From Allosphingosinicella vermicomposti (GTDB lineage: Bacteria > Pseudomonadota > Alphaproteobacteria > Sphingomonadales > Sphingomonadaceae): DNA of 64,000 bases. The stretch is from positions 124,001 to 188,000 of the forward strand of contig NZ_PXYJ01000002.1 of NCBI RefSeq assembly GCF_003012815.1. Reading direction: 5' to 3'. The notes under the pieces were generated by a model. That model made no database searches and had not been told where the DNA came from. It saw only the letters and a program-made list of their open reading frames with translations. The translations under genes were made by a program, and so were the position numbers. Below, piece by piece: positions 14,125-21,897 of this stretch; the first letter of the stretch is position 1; each line of letters opens with the position of its first letter.

Positions 14125-15189
14125 TCAGTGCGCAAGGGTTTCGTACCACCGCCGTGTCCGCTTCACGAGGGCAACCACGGAGAGCATCACCGGAACTTCC
14201 ACCAACACACCTACGACGGTTGCGAGTGCCGCGCCGGATTTTAGGCCGAACAGACTGATTGCAGCCGCGACTGCGAGTTCGAAGAAGTTGCTCGCACCGA
14301 TGAGAGCCGCAGGGGCCGCGACGCACCAAGCGACGCCGAAACGGCGACTGAGCCAGTAAGCCAGCCCCGCATTGAAATAGACCTGGATAAGGATCGGCAC
14401 GGCCAGCAAAGCGATGACGAGCGGCTGATCTAATATGGCCTCACCCTGAAAGCCGAAGAGCAGGACAAGCGTGGTGAGCAGTGCCACGAGTGATACCGGC
14501 CCCAACTTGCCCAGCAAGGCGTCGAGCCGAGGCTGTCCGCCCGCCACCAGGACTTGGCGGCGGATGACTTGAGCGACGATCACTGGGACAAGGATGTAAA
14601 GGACCACCGAGAGCAGGAGTGTGTCCCATGGTACCGTGATCGACGCGACCCCAAGCAGTAGCCCCACCAGAGGCGCGAAGGCGAAGACCATGATGAGGTC
14701 GTTCAGCGCAACCTGGCTCAGCGTGTAATGAGGTTCGCCCTCGCAGAGGTTCGACCACACGAACACCATCGCCGTGCAGGGCGCCGCCGCGAGGAGAATG
14801 AGACCGGCGATGTAGCTTTCGATCTGGTCAGCGGGCAGCCAGGGGCAAAAGAGCCAGCCGATGAAGGCGGTGCCGAGCAGCGCCATCGAAAAAGGCTTCA
14901 CGGCCCAGTTGATGAACAGCGTGACGCCGACGCCGCGCAGATGCTGGCGCACCTGTCCCAGCGCGCCGAAGTCGATCTTGAGCAGCATGGGGATGATCAT
15001 CAGCCATACGAGCAGGGCGACCGGGAGGTTCACCCGGGCAACTTCCGCGTCGGCGATGGTCGCGAAAGCGCCGGGCACCGCCGCGCCGAGGCCGATGCCG
15101 GCGATGATGCAGAGCGCAACCCAGAGGGATAAATAGCGCTCGAAGGTCGTCATCGCTGGCTTGGCCGGCACCTTGGGAGCGTCAGCCAT
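14125..15189 (-). CDS. acr3: Arsenite efflux permease, ACR3 family
   Basis: A 354-residue inner-membrane protein with about ten hydrophobic segments. It shows the ACR3 signature around the conserved Cys in LLAAAPCTAMVFVWSNLCEG, and family-typical FINWAVKPFSMALL and NFFELAVAAAISLFG. It exports arsenite using the proton gradient. It is the last gene of the minus-strand ars operon and overlaps arsC by 8 bp, so the two are translationally coupled. Confidence 0.95.
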   Translation of the reverse strand: MADAPKVPAKPAMTTFERYLSLWVALCIIAGIGLGAAVPGAFATIADAEVARVNLPVALLVWLMIIPMLLKIDFGALGQVRQHLRGVGVTLFINWAVKPFSMALLGTAFIGWLFCPWLPADQIESYIAGLILLAAAPCTAMVFVWSNLCEGEPHYTLSQVALNDLIMVFAFAPLVGLLLGVASITVPWDTLLLSVVLYILVPVIVAQVIRRQVLVAGGQPRLDALLGKLGPVSLVALLTTLVLLFGFQGEAILDQPLVIALLAVPILIQVYFNAGLAYWLSRRFGVAWCVAAPAALIGASNFFELAVAAAISLFGLKSGAALATVVGVLVEVPVMLSVVALVKRTRRWYETLAH

Positions 15190-15598
15190 TCGCCGGCACC
15201 ACTTCGCCGTCTTCCTTGGTGAAATCTGCAGTGAGTGGCCGATCCAGGATCGATAACACGTCCTCGGAAGGGCGGCAGAGCTTCACGCCTTCTGGCCCGA
15301 CGACGATCGGACGGTTGATCAAAATCGGGTGCGCCATCATCGCGTCGATCAGCTCGTCATCGCTCAACGCCGGATCGTCGAGGCCCAGATCGCTAAAAGG
15401 CGTTCCCTTCTGCCGCAGAAGATCGCGTGGGCCGATACCCATGCGCTGGATCAGCGACACAAGTTCTTCCCTACTCGGGGGCGTCTCCAGATAGTGGATC
15501 ACCTTGGGCTCGGCGCCGGTGGCACGGATCAGTTCCAGAGTGTTCCGGGACGTGCCGCAGGCGGGATTATGATAGATGGTGACTTCCACTGTCAGCAT
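15182..15598 (-). CDS. arsC: Arsenate reductase, glutaredoxin-dependent type
   Basis: A 138-residue ArsC of the thioredoxin-fold (ArsC/Spx) family. The catalytic Cys14 lies in YHNPACGTSRNTL. The downstream region PILINRPIVVGPEGVKLCRP holds the conserved arginines expected near the active site. It reduces arsenate to arsenite for export by the adjacent ACR3 permease. It overlaps arsN2 by 7 bp and acr3 by 8 bp. Confidence 0.95.
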   Translation of the reverse strand: MLTVEVTIYHNPACGTSRNTLELIRATGAEPKVIHYLETPPSREELVSLIQRMGIGPRDLLRQKGTPFSDLGLDDPALSDDELIDAMMAHPILINRPIVVGPEGVKLCRPSEDVLSILDRPLTADFTKEDGEVVPANG

Positions 15599-16026
15599 TC
15601 CTCAATTTCAAATGTCATACAATCCGCTTCTGCAGGGCAAAGCGACTGGAATTCCTGCGTCTGCCGGATGGCGTCCGGCGCGGCTGATCGCTCTACCTTT
15701 CGGAAGCCCTGTTTCAGGAAGAAGTCGCGGGCTGTCGTGGTGAGTAGCCAAAGCCGTCTCACGCCCTCAATTCGCGCCTGTTCGATGGCAGCCTGCACCA
15801 GAAGCACACCGCTGCCCTGGCCGCGTTGACGGGCAACAACCGAGCGCAGGAGTGCCTCGCTGCCTTGAACCTCAAACCCAATGAACCCTACGGTCTCGCC
15901 GGCTTTCTCAGCACCATAGAAAAGCTTGCCGGGGTCTCGAATGTCCTGGGTTGGAAGATGGGCCGATTGAAGCGCGGCTTCCAAGGCTCCAAAATCCTCG
16001 GACGATAGCCGCTCTAGCCGCAGCAT
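15592..16026 (-). CDS. arsN2: ArsN2-type GNAT N-acetyltransferase
   Basis: A 144-residue GNAT-fold protein with the acetyl-CoA-binding pattern RSVVARQRGQGSGVLLVQAA (Q/R-x-x-G-x-G). The end has FLKQGFRKVERSAAPDAIRQ, a C-terminal feature seen in ArsN2 proteins of ars operons. Related ArsN proteins acetylate arsenic-containing antibiotics such as arsinothricin. Whether ArsN2 acts on the same substrate is not settled. It lies between arsI and arsC, overlapping both. Confidence 0.85.
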   Translation of the reverse strand: MLRLERLSSEDFGALEAALQSAHLPTQDIRDPGKLFYGAEKAGETVGFIGFEVQGSEALLRSVVARQRGQGSGVLLVQAAIEQARIEGVRRLWLLTTTARDFFLKQGFRKVERSAAPDAIRQTQEFQSLCPAEADCMTFEIEEC

Positions 16027-16493
16027 GAGGGCTGTTTCTCGGGCTGGCTCGGCATGACCGGCGCGCAGCAGGCGTTTTCCGCCGCGGTTTCAGACAGTGC
16101 CGAGAGGGTCGGACTGTCGCCGTACATCGTTGCCTCTCCCGTGGTGAAGAAAGCTTCCCAAACGACCCCGTCTGGGTCGGCGATCCAGCTCTTATCCGAC
16201 TTCGCATAGCAGCAGGTGGTCGCACCTTCCTCCAGCACGGGCCGGTCGGCCGCCTTCAGGCGTCCGTAGACCTCGGCCAGCTCCTCATCGCTTTCCACCT
16301 GGATGCCGAGATGTTCAATGCCTTTGGCCGCATGGTTGCCCGAGGAAATGGCGAAATTGACCCGCGGATCGTCCAGCATCCATTTGGCGTAGTCGGCCTT
16401 CAACACAGACGGCTCTGCTCCGAACAGGGTCGAGTAGAAAGAGACCGACTGTTCGAGGTCTTCCACCCCGACGTGAACATGCAGGCGCTTCAT
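16014..16493 (-). CDS. arsI: ArsI-type C-As lyase (VOC family)
   Basis: A 159-residue vicinal-oxygen-chelate protein. The Cys pair in EGATTCCYAKSDKSWIADPD (residues 94-95) is characteristic of ArsI and CadI proteins. Metal ligands likely come from His5/His7 at the start, His61 in GIEHLGIQ and the Glu in WEAFFTTGE. ArsI cleaves the carbon-arsenic bond of trivalent methylarsenite and aromatic arsenicals in an Fe(II)- and O2-dependent reaction. Two further Cys pairs near the C-terminus (NACCAPV and SCCG) may also bind As(III). I chose ATG 16493, which overlaps the arsR stop by 4 bp. Placement in an ars operon favours ArsI over a cadmium role. Confidence 0.88.
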   Translation of the reverse strand: MKRLHVHVGVEDLEQSVSFYSTLFGAEPSVLKADYAKWMLDDPRVNFAISSGNHAAKGIEHLGIQVESDEELAEVYGRLKAADRPVLEEGATTCCYAKSDKSWIADPDGVVWEAFFTTGEATMYGDSPTLSALSETAAENACCAPVMPSQPEKQPSCCG

Positions 16494-16837
16494 GCGCGTT
16501 TCCCTTCGTCTTGAGCTTGATCGATGCTGCATTGCGGTTCGACGCCACAAGTCGCTCCGGCGCAGCAATTTTCCATCAGGTATCCGACCAGATTGTTCAT
16601 CGCCGCATAATTGGCTCGATAAATGAGGGAGCGATGCTGGCGCTCCTGGTCGATGAGGCCAGCTTTTTGCAGTTGTGCAAGATGGAAGGAGAGCGAAGAA
16701 TTTGGAACGCCGAGCACATCAGCAATTGCCCCAGCCGCCATCCCTTTGCCTCCAGCTTGAACAAGCAACCTGAAGAGAGACAGACGGTGTTCTTGTGCAA
16801 GGGCTCCCAGAGCAACGATTGCCGTTTGTACGTCCAC
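16490..16837 (-). CDS. arsR: ArsR-family arsenic-responsive repressor
   Basis: A 115-residue ArsR/SmtB winged-helix protein, with the DNA-recognition region VLGVPNSSLSFHLAQLQKAG (about 43-62). A C-terminal cysteine cluster (MENCCAGATCGVEPQC) probably binds As(III), as in the ArsR proteins with C-terminal sites. It is the first gene of the minus-strand ars operon and should repress the operon until arsenite binds. Confidence 0.93.
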   Translation of the reverse strand: MDVQTAIVALGALAQEHRLSLFRLLVQAGGKGMAAGAIADVLGVPNSSLSFHLAQLQKAGLIDQERQHRSLIYRANYAAMNNLVGYLMENCCAGATCGVEPQCSIDQAQDEGKRA

Positions 16838-16889
16838 ACTCGCTCACTTTCAATATTCTCGAAATGACGACAACGACCCAGGAAGTCAA

Positions 16890-16917
16890 GATCATTTCCA
16901 CGCTATTCGAAATGATC
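16890..16917. promoter_or_regulatory. Candidate ArsR operator
   Basis: An 8-bp inverted repeat, GATCATTT and AAATGATC, with a 12-nt centre that ends TATTCG. A second copy of TCGAAATGA lies at 16,859-16,867. The sites are 22 to 80 bp upstream of arsR, where an autorepressor would bind. Confidence 0.5.
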
Positions 16918-17091
16918 GTCAGGCAATATGCACCATCAGCTCCACGCGAACTGAAGAAAGTCGGTTCGGGCGCACTCTGCCAACCGTAAGTGGCCCCGCC
17001 CTCAATCGACCCGAAACCAGACGGAAACGGCGTCACCCCATCCGTCCATCCCCTGTCAGCGGCGGAGAAGCGATCAATCAGAGCGTTCCCG

Positions 17092-17652
17092 CTAACCATC
17101 TCGGATCGCGGCGAGCCTCTTGCGGGCGCGATATATACGAGTTTCGACTGCCTTCTCGCTGATCCTCAGCACGGCTGCGGCCTCGGCCTGCGAAAGATTG
17201 TCGATCGCGCAAAGGATGAGGGGTTCTTTCAGGGCGCGAGGTAGATCTCTAATGGCGGACCATAGGAGGCGGAGTTCCTCGCGATCCGCCAGAGAACGAT
17301 CGGTTGTGGGCCTAGAATCTGGAACAAGCCTCTCGTCGGCATCCGCCGACGAGAACAGAAGCCCACGAACAGCTCGCCTGCGAGCCCAATCGCGGCATTT
17401 GTTGATTGCGATCCTCGCCAACCATGCCCGAAAAGGCCTCGCCTGGTCGTAACTATCCAGCCTCTTGAAGGCCGAGACAAAGCAATCCTGAACAAGATCA
17501 AGCGCCTCTTCGGGGTCGCCAACATAACCGCGGATTAAGCGAAAAATCGGAGCCTTGTGACGCTTAACGATTTCAGAAAAGCAGTCCTTCCGTCCAGCAA
17601 GCGTCAACGCCGCCAGCTCGCTGTCCGTTCGTTGCGCGGAATCGCAGTTCAT
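17092..17652 (-). CDS. ECF sigma factor (CnrH-like, metal-responsive)
   Basis: A 186-residue ECF sigma factor. Region 2 is ALDLVQDCFVSAFKRLDSYD; region 4 is LPRALKEPLILCAIDNLSQA followed by LRISEKAVETRIYRARKRL. Its ATG overlaps the stop of the sensor gene by 4 bp. The gene order membrane protein, periplasmic sensor, sigma factor resembles the cnrYXH unit of Cupriavidus, where sensor and anti-sigma hold the sigma factor until metal is bound. The inducing metal here is not known; copper or another divalent metal is likely from the neighbours. Confidence 0.85.
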   Translation of the reverse strand: MNCDSAQRTDSELAALTLAGRKDCFSEIVKRHKAPIFRLIRGYVGDPEEALDLVQDCFVSAFKRLDSYDQARPFRAWLARIAINKCRDWARRRAVRGLLFSSADADERLVPDSRPTTDRSLADREELRLLWSAIRDLPRALKEPLILCAIDNLSQAEAAAVLRISEKAVETRIYRARKRLAAIRDG

Positions 17653-18092
17653 TCTGCGTCCGCGGTCAAGGCCTCTACAACGGCTTTATCGAAGCGCTCT
17701 GCCTGCTTGGGAGTGAGCACCGCTCGCATAGCGAAGATGTGAGCGAGGGTCTCTTTTTGAAGACTGCCCATGACACTGTGTGACCGCTCGATCTCATGCT
17801 GAACTCGAGGGCCGTAGCCCTTCTCCGCCTTGATCGCCGCTGCGAGCCTTGCGTTGTCTGCGCGCAATTCGGCTTCCAAAACAGCTCGGCGGGTTGCGAA
17901 CTCGGCTTCCAAAGCGTCAATCTTTGCGAGTTGGCGATCGTTAAGACCCAACTCCTCATGAAGGACTTCATGCAGCGCAGCAGCCCGTTCGGGCTGCTCT
18001 TGCGACAAACCGCGCCCGACCAAAACACCGGTCATGGCGGCTAGAAAGGCGACCACTGCCAGTGTGAAAGTTTTTCGGGAGGGTAGCGTCAC
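17649..18092 (-). CDS. Periplasmic heavy-metal sensor (CnrX/CpxP-like)
   Basis: A 147-residue protein with one N-terminal membrane anchor (AVVAFLAAMTGVLVGRGL) and a long helical periplasmic domain. The domain has HEVLHEELGLNDRQLAKIDA and ends with LTPKQAERFDKAVVEAL, the usual pattern of the CpxP/CnrX/Spy-like metal sensor family. His and Glu residues near HEVLHEE and HSVMG could bind metal. Genes on both sides overlap it by 4 bp. Confidence 0.82.
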   Translation of the reverse strand: MTLPSRKTFTLAVVAFLAAMTGVLVGRGLSQEQPERAAALHEVLHEELGLNDRQLAKIDALEAEFATRRAVLEAELRADNARLAAAIKAEKGYGPRVQHEIERSHSVMGSLQKETLAHIFAMRAVLTPKQAERFDKAVVEALTADAE

Positions 18093-18355
18093 AAATCACC
18101 CAGTAGCAGCGTTGATGGTGCAAGCGCTCTGGCATCGGACAGGGGCGTCGACGCATGCGCCACACGCGTATCGGGGATCATGCCTGCTGCAATGCCGACG
18201 AAGGCCGACAGCGCTACCGCAATCGCGCGGGCACCGGAAAGGTCGGCGTGCAAATCGATATGAGCGACTCGCCGATCCACCTCCGTCTCAAGAGAGTTCA
18301 GTGCTGCCGGAGGAGCTTCGTCCGCCAAATTTCTCAAGAGTACGTCGATATCCAT
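18089..18355 (-). CDS. CnrY-like anti-sigma membrane protein
   Basis: An 88-residue protein with a short cytoplasmic N-terminus (MDIDVLLRNLADEAPPAALN), which could bind the sigma factor, and one membrane segment (IAVALSAFVGIAAGMI). It is the first gene of the three-gene minus-strand unit and overlaps the sensor gene. It is named from position and topology, because sequence similarity to CnrY is hard to judge at this length. Confidence 0.7.
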   Translation of the reverse strand: MDIDVLLRNLADEAPPAALNSLETEVDRRVAHIDLHADLSGARAIAVALSAFVGIAAGMIPDTRVAHASTPLSDARALAPSTLLLGDL

Positions 18356-18381
18356 TGGTCACCTCCACCCTGCCTCCATTT

Positions 18382-18410
18382 GCATACGCTTTTAAAGGTC
18401 GTTTCCCTCA
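18382..18410 (-). promoter_or_regulatory. Putative ECF promoter of the cnrYXH-like unit
   Basis: On the minus strand, TGAGGG is followed after 15 nt by GCGTATGC, which lies 26 nt upstream of the CnrY-like start. The same two boxes with the same spacing face the opposite way for the divergent DUF2231 gene. Confidence 0.5.
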
Positions 18411-18446
18411 CAAATCTCAAACGGACGCCGACTGCTAGTGTCGCGT

Positions 18447-18475
18447 TAAGGGGCATGCCCCAGCTGTGCGTATGC
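18447..18475 (+). promoter_or_regulatory. Putative ECF promoter of the DUF2231/DUF305 genes
   Basis: TAAGGG is followed after 15 nt by GCGTATGC, 23 nt before the start of the DUF2231 gene. It mirrors the element in front of the cnrYXH-like unit. Confidence 0.5.
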
Positions 18476-18498
18476 TGTTTGGACTAAGGGGTTAGTAA

Positions 18499-19164
18499 AT
18501 GCTTCAGATCAACATAAAGACAGTGCTAGCGTGGACCTTGGCAGGTTGGCTCGTCCTCGGCTCGGCCGCATCCGCGCATGAAAATCATGATCAACTTGGC
18601 GCAGGCCCCGGCGCGCCCGCAGCCGCCAAGTTCGAAACCCCGACTGCGGACATGCACGAAAACATGGCGGCCGCTCACGAGCAGGTAGCGGAGCACCATG
18701 AAGACGCTGCCAACCAGAAACGAACTTTCGGTCAGCGGATCGTAAGTTGGCTCGGACGCGCCCATTCTCTGGTCGTACATTTTCCCATCGCGATGTTCAT
18801 TGGTGCACTCGCGGTGGAATTATATGGCCTCTGGAGGCGAGATCGGCAGTTCCAATGGGCAGCCCACGTCATGCTCGTCGTGGGGGCGATCGGTGCTATC
18901 GCCGCAGCCGGGCTCGGTTGGTTCGCGGGAGGCTTCTACCTCGCTGATCGCAATCCCGTGCTCATGGCTCACCGCTGGCTAGGCACAACAATAGCCATTC
19001 TCGGCGTCGGTCTCCTGTACCTTGGAGCAAGCGCCAGGCGCAGTCCTGACCGGCCTCGCCTCGTCTATTGGATGCTCCTGGCGTTCATCACGCTTGGCAT
19101 CGCCGTTCAAGGCTGGCTCGGTGGATCCTTCATGCACGGCGGCATGAATCACATGGCGTTCTAA
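18499..19164 (+). CDS. DUF2231 membrane protein, His-rich N-terminus
   Basis: A 221-residue protein with a signal segment, then a His/Met-rich periplasmic stretch (HENHDQLG; DMHENMAAAHEQVAEHHEDA) likely to bind metal. Four membrane segments follow in a DUF2231-like domain (LVVHFPIAMFIGALAVELYG and VMLVVGAIGAIAAAGLGWFA are two). It ends in a Met/His tail (FMHGGMNHMAF). DUF2231 proteins are common beside copper and heavy-metal resistance genes; their activity is unknown. The matching promoter motif suggests control by the neighbouring sigma factor. Confidence 0.8.
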   Translation: MLQINIKTVLAWTLAGWLVLGSAASAHENHDQLGAGPGAPAAAKFETPTADMHENMAAAHEQVAEHHEDAANQKRTFGQRIVSWLGRAHSLVVHFPIAMFIGALAVELYGLWRRDRQFQWAAHVMLVVGAIGAIAAAGLGWFAGGFYLADRNPVLMAHRWLGTTIAILGVGLLYLGASARRSPDRPRLVYWMLLAFITLGIAVQGWLGGSFMHGGMNHMAF

Positions 19165-19223
19165 CGAGGGTCACCTTGCCAGTCGACCCGCGGCGGATGG
19201 AGCAAAAAGAACGGAGAGGGAAG

Positions 19224-19670
19224 ATGAGATCCGATTACGCGAAACTCGGCCTAAACCTTATCATCAGTGCCGTTGTGATGTATTTTGTGATGTTCACGAT
19301 GATAGATGGCATCGGAAGCTTCTACCACAACATCAACATGTTCTACATGGCACTGATGATGGTGGCGCCTATGGCCGTGCTGATGCTGCTGATGATGAAG
19401 GGCATGTACTACAACGAGAAGCTGAACAGGATTCTTTACGTCGGCTTCATTGCGCTTTTTGTGCTCGCATTCGCGTTCACCCGCACCCAGACGCCTGTGG
19501 GCGACGTTCAGTTTGTCCGCTCCATGATACCCCATCATTCAGGCGCCATTCTCATGTGCCGTGAAGCGAAACTCACAGACAATCAGCTAATCGAGCTCTG
19601 CAATGACATCGTCCGATCGCAACAATCCGAGATCGAACAAATGAAGCAGATTCTAGCGCGGCTTCACTGA
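19224..19670 (+). CDS. DUF305 membrane protein
   Basis: A 148-residue protein with three membrane segments (LGLNLIISAVVMYFVMFTMI, MALMMVAPMAVLMLLMM, ILYVGFIALFVLAFAF), then a C-terminal DUF305-like helical pair with the conserved MIPHHSGAILMCREA. ATG 19224 is preceded by GGAGAGGGAAG. DUF305 proteins are ferritin-like-fold proteins often linked to copper handling. It follows the DUF2231 gene by 59 bp and probably shares its promoter. Confidence 0.82.
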   Translation: MRSDYAKLGLNLIISAVVMYFVMFTMIDGIGSFYHNINMFYMALMMVAPMAVLMLLMMKGMYYNEKLNRILYVGFIALFVLAFAFTRTQTPVGDVQFVRSMIPHHSGAILMCREAKLTDNQLIELCNDIVRSQQSEIEQMKQILARLH

Positions 19671-19717
19671 AAGGTTGGGCTGTCTCCGGTTGAAGCATAG
19701 GGTACTGCGTCATCTAG

Positions 19718-20552
19718 GGTTAGGACCCATAAACGGGATTCCCTTGGCGGCTTGGATGTGATTCACGCTCTGCGACTGCGGGAGCGTGGATTTGAGCGAG
19801 TTTTGGTTGAGTGAAGCCCAGTTCGAGCGGCTGCGTCCGCTGCTGCCGGACAAGGTGCGCGGTGTGGCCCGGGTGGACGATCGCCGGGTGATCAGCGGCA
19901 TCATCCACGTTTTGAAGTCGGGCGGGCGCTGGGTCGATGCGCCGGACTGCTATGGGCCGAGAAAGACGCTCTACAACCGGTTTGTGCGCTGGGCCGCGAA
20001 GGGCGTTTGGCAAGAGTTGGTCGTTGCGCTGGCAGCAGCAGATGGGCCACCCGCCGAGGTTCTGATCGACAGCACCCACATGAAGGCGCACCGCTCGGCG
20101 GGCGGCGGAAAAGGGGGGCGCTCTTCCAGGCGATCGGGATCAGCCGGGGCGGCCGCAACAGCAAGCTCCACGCCCTCACCGACGGCGAAGGTCGACCGCT
20201 CCGCTTCCTGCTGACCGGTGGCCAGGTCGCCGACTGCCGCGCGGCCGATGCGCTGCTCCATGACCTTGCGCCACGTACCATCGTGCTCGCGGACAAGGCT
20301 TACGACAGCAATGCGATCCGCGACCTGATCGAGCGCCAGGGCGCCGTCCCGAACATTCCGTCAAAGGCTAACCGGCGCTGGAAAAGCTGCTTCTCCAAGA
20401 CCCTGTACAAGGGGCGCAACGCCGTCGAGCGCATGTTCTGTCGACTCAAGGACTATCGTCGTATCGCCACCCGCTACGACAAACTCGCCACCAACTTCCT
20501 CAGCGCCATCTACCTCGCCGCAGCCGTCACATGGTGGTTATGAGTCCCGACC
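19718..20552 (+). mobile_element. IS5-family insertion sequence (IS427-like), 835 bp
   Basis: The ends are imperfect inverted repeats: GGTTAGGACCCATAA on the left against GGTCGGGACTCATAA read inward from the right. CTAG flanks both ends (19,714-19,717 and 20,553-20,556), consistent with a short target duplication. It carries a single transposase gene in two overlapping frames. The insertion separates the DUF305 gene from the DUF411 copper gene. Confidence 0.88.
19786..20543 (+). CDS. IS5-family transposase made by -1 frameshift
   Basis: The first frame (GTG 19786 to 20,214) encodes the N-terminal DUF4096-like part (LSEAQFERLRPLLPDKVRGV) and the first catalytic Asp in EVLIDSTHMKAHRS. The second frame, -1 relative to the first, carries the rest to 20,543, with LADKAYDSNAIRD and the Y-(2)-R-(3)-E-like region KGRNAVERMFCRLKDYRRIA. 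The frames meet at a slippery AAAAGGGGGG run at 20,109-20,118, the usual place for programmed frameshifting in IS427-group elements. The full product is about 250 residues and looks intact. Confidence 0.88.
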
Positions 20553-20615
20553 CTAGCATTCAGTTGCGCTGAGAGATGAGCGCGGCAGCCTTCTAACTCG
20601 TTGTAGGAAGACCTG

Positions 20616-21053
20616 ATGAAAGTTCCTAAATTGTCGTTTGTTGCCCTTCCACTCGCGTTGCTCGCATGCACGCAGGCGGCCGCTGCCACCGTCGAGGTGA
20701 TCAAGTCGCCTTATTGTGGCTGCTGCACCGAATGGGTGAAACACCTGCAAGAACATGGCTTTCAAGTGAAGGTCATCGAGACAGAGAATGTTGATGCAGC
20801 GGCGAAGGCCTTGGGCATACCTGATGATCTGCGCTCATGCCACAGCGCAAAAGTGGGATCATATGCCGTAGAGGGTCACGTACCCGCCTCCGATATCCAG
20901 CGGATGCTCAAAACAAAGCCAAAGGCGATCGGCATCGCCGTACCTGGAATGCCGATCGGTTCCCCAGGGATGGAGCAGGGCAATATGCGGCAGCCATACA
21001 AGGCGATCCTCTTCGCCGCGCAAGGCAGCCGCAAGGTCTTCGCGCAACATTAA
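20616..21053 (+). CDS. DUF411 periplasmic metal-binding protein
   Basis: A 145-residue secreted protein with a signal peptide ending QAAAA. The DUF411 motif IKSPYCGCCTEWVKHLQEHG holds a thioredoxin-like CGCC metal site. Further conserved features are RSCHSAKVGSYAVEGHVPAS and IAVPGMPIGSPGMEQG. DUF411 proteins are found in copper resistance clusters and are thought to bind copper. It lies just after the IS element and starts the copper group. Confidence 0.88.
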   Translation: MKVPKLSFVALPLALLACTQAAAATVEVIKSPYCGCCTEWVKHLQEHGFQVKVIETENVDAAAKALGIPDDLRSCHSAKVGSYAVEGHVPASDIQRMLKTKPKAIGIAVPGMPIGSPGMEQGNMRQPYKAILFAAQGSRKVFAQH

Positions 21054-21102
21054 GCTGGGGAGCTGTTGCAGCAAACGGTTCGAAGGACTACCTTCCTTTA
21101 AA

Positions 21103-21438
21103 ATGCCCAGGCTTCTTACCTTCTTCGCCGTTGCGCTCGCGTTGTTCTTCTCGCCGATCATCATGATGACCGGCTCGGGAATGGCCGCGGCGCATGCGTC
21201 GGTTGTCACATCGGATGGAGCATCCCACTGTGCCGATGGCGATACTGACGAGAATGGCGAGGGCTCCAAGATGAAGCCGGGCTGTGTAAGCACCTGCTCT
21301 GCCGTTACGCCAGCTGCACCCTCAGTGCCGCCCTTGGGCATGAGCAGGCAAACTCCCCCTGTTCACGCCTATCGCACTTCAGAAGGGATATTCCCCGAGG
21401 GGGAAACGCCTCCTCCACGTATTTCTCCAGAGACTTGA
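21103..21438 (+). CDS. Hypothetical secreted protein in the copper group
   Basis: I do not recognise a named family. The product is 111 residues with an N-terminal hydrophobic segment (LLTFFAVALALFFSPIIMM), a Cys pair (HCADG, CVSTC) and a proline-rich end (GETPPPRISPE). Small proteins with a similar end are seen near copper genes in sphingomonads. The ribosome binding site is weak (CTTCCTTTAAA). It lies between the DUF411 gene and a His-rich gene, all on the same strand. Confidence 0.55.
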   Translation: MPRLLTFFAVALALFFSPIIMMTGSGMAAAHASVVTSDGASHCADGDTDENGEGSKMKPGCVSTCSAVTPAAPSVPPLGMSRQTPPVHAYRTSEGIFPEGETPPPRISPET

Positions 21439-21466
21439 AGCTTTCAAACTCAACGGAGATTACGAA

Positions 21467-21820
21467 ATGAAAATGATGATGACCGCGATCGCAATGATGA
21501 TCGCTTCGACCGCTCTTGCGCAGACTGCACCGGCAGATCCCCACGCCGGCCACGCAGCCGCTTCGCAAAACCATGCCAACCATGGAAGCCACGGCACTCA
21601 AGCCGGCGCTGCGATGGATCATTCCAAGCACGCGGAGCACATGAAGGACATGGATCCCGCGAAATGCGCGGAACACATGAAAGCAATGGGTAAAGATCCC
21701 GCCGAGTGCGCGGCGATGTGCAAAGACCCTGCAAAGTGTGCGGAGCACATGAAGGCCATGCAGGCTGGCAAAGCCGCAACCGGCAAAACTGATCCTAACG
21801 CCGGTCACGCAAACCACTGA
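21467..21820 (+). CDS. His/Met-rich periplasmic copper-binding protein
   Basis: A 117-residue secreted protein with a signal peptide (IAMMIASTALAQ). It contains the DPHAGH signature shared with CopB and the later DUF305 lipoprotein, and three repeats around DPAKCAEHMKAM with Cys, His and Met. It probably buffers copper in the periplasm. It is followed at once by a strong intrinsic terminator. Confidence 0.75.
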   Translation: MKMMMTAIAMMIASTALAQTAPADPHAGHAAASQNHANHGSHGTQAGAAMDHSKHAEHMKDMDPAKCAEHMKAMGKDPAECAAMCKDPAKCAEHMKAMQAGKAATGKTDPNAGHANH

Positions 21821-21826
21821 AACGTG

Positions 21827-21860
21827 GAGGGGAGGCGATCCGATCGCCTCCCCTCTTTCT
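21827..21860 (+). terminator. Intrinsic terminator between the His-rich gene and copA
   Basis: A 13-bp perfect stem (GAGGGGAGGCGAT and complement) with a 3-nt loop, followed by TTTCT. It lies 6 bp after the His-rich gene's stop and 38 bp before the copA start, so copA must be read by read-through or from a promoter inside the upstream gene. Confidence 0.8.
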
Positions 21861-21897
21861 CAGCAAAATCGGTTTGCCGACCTGTAAGGACATGTGC

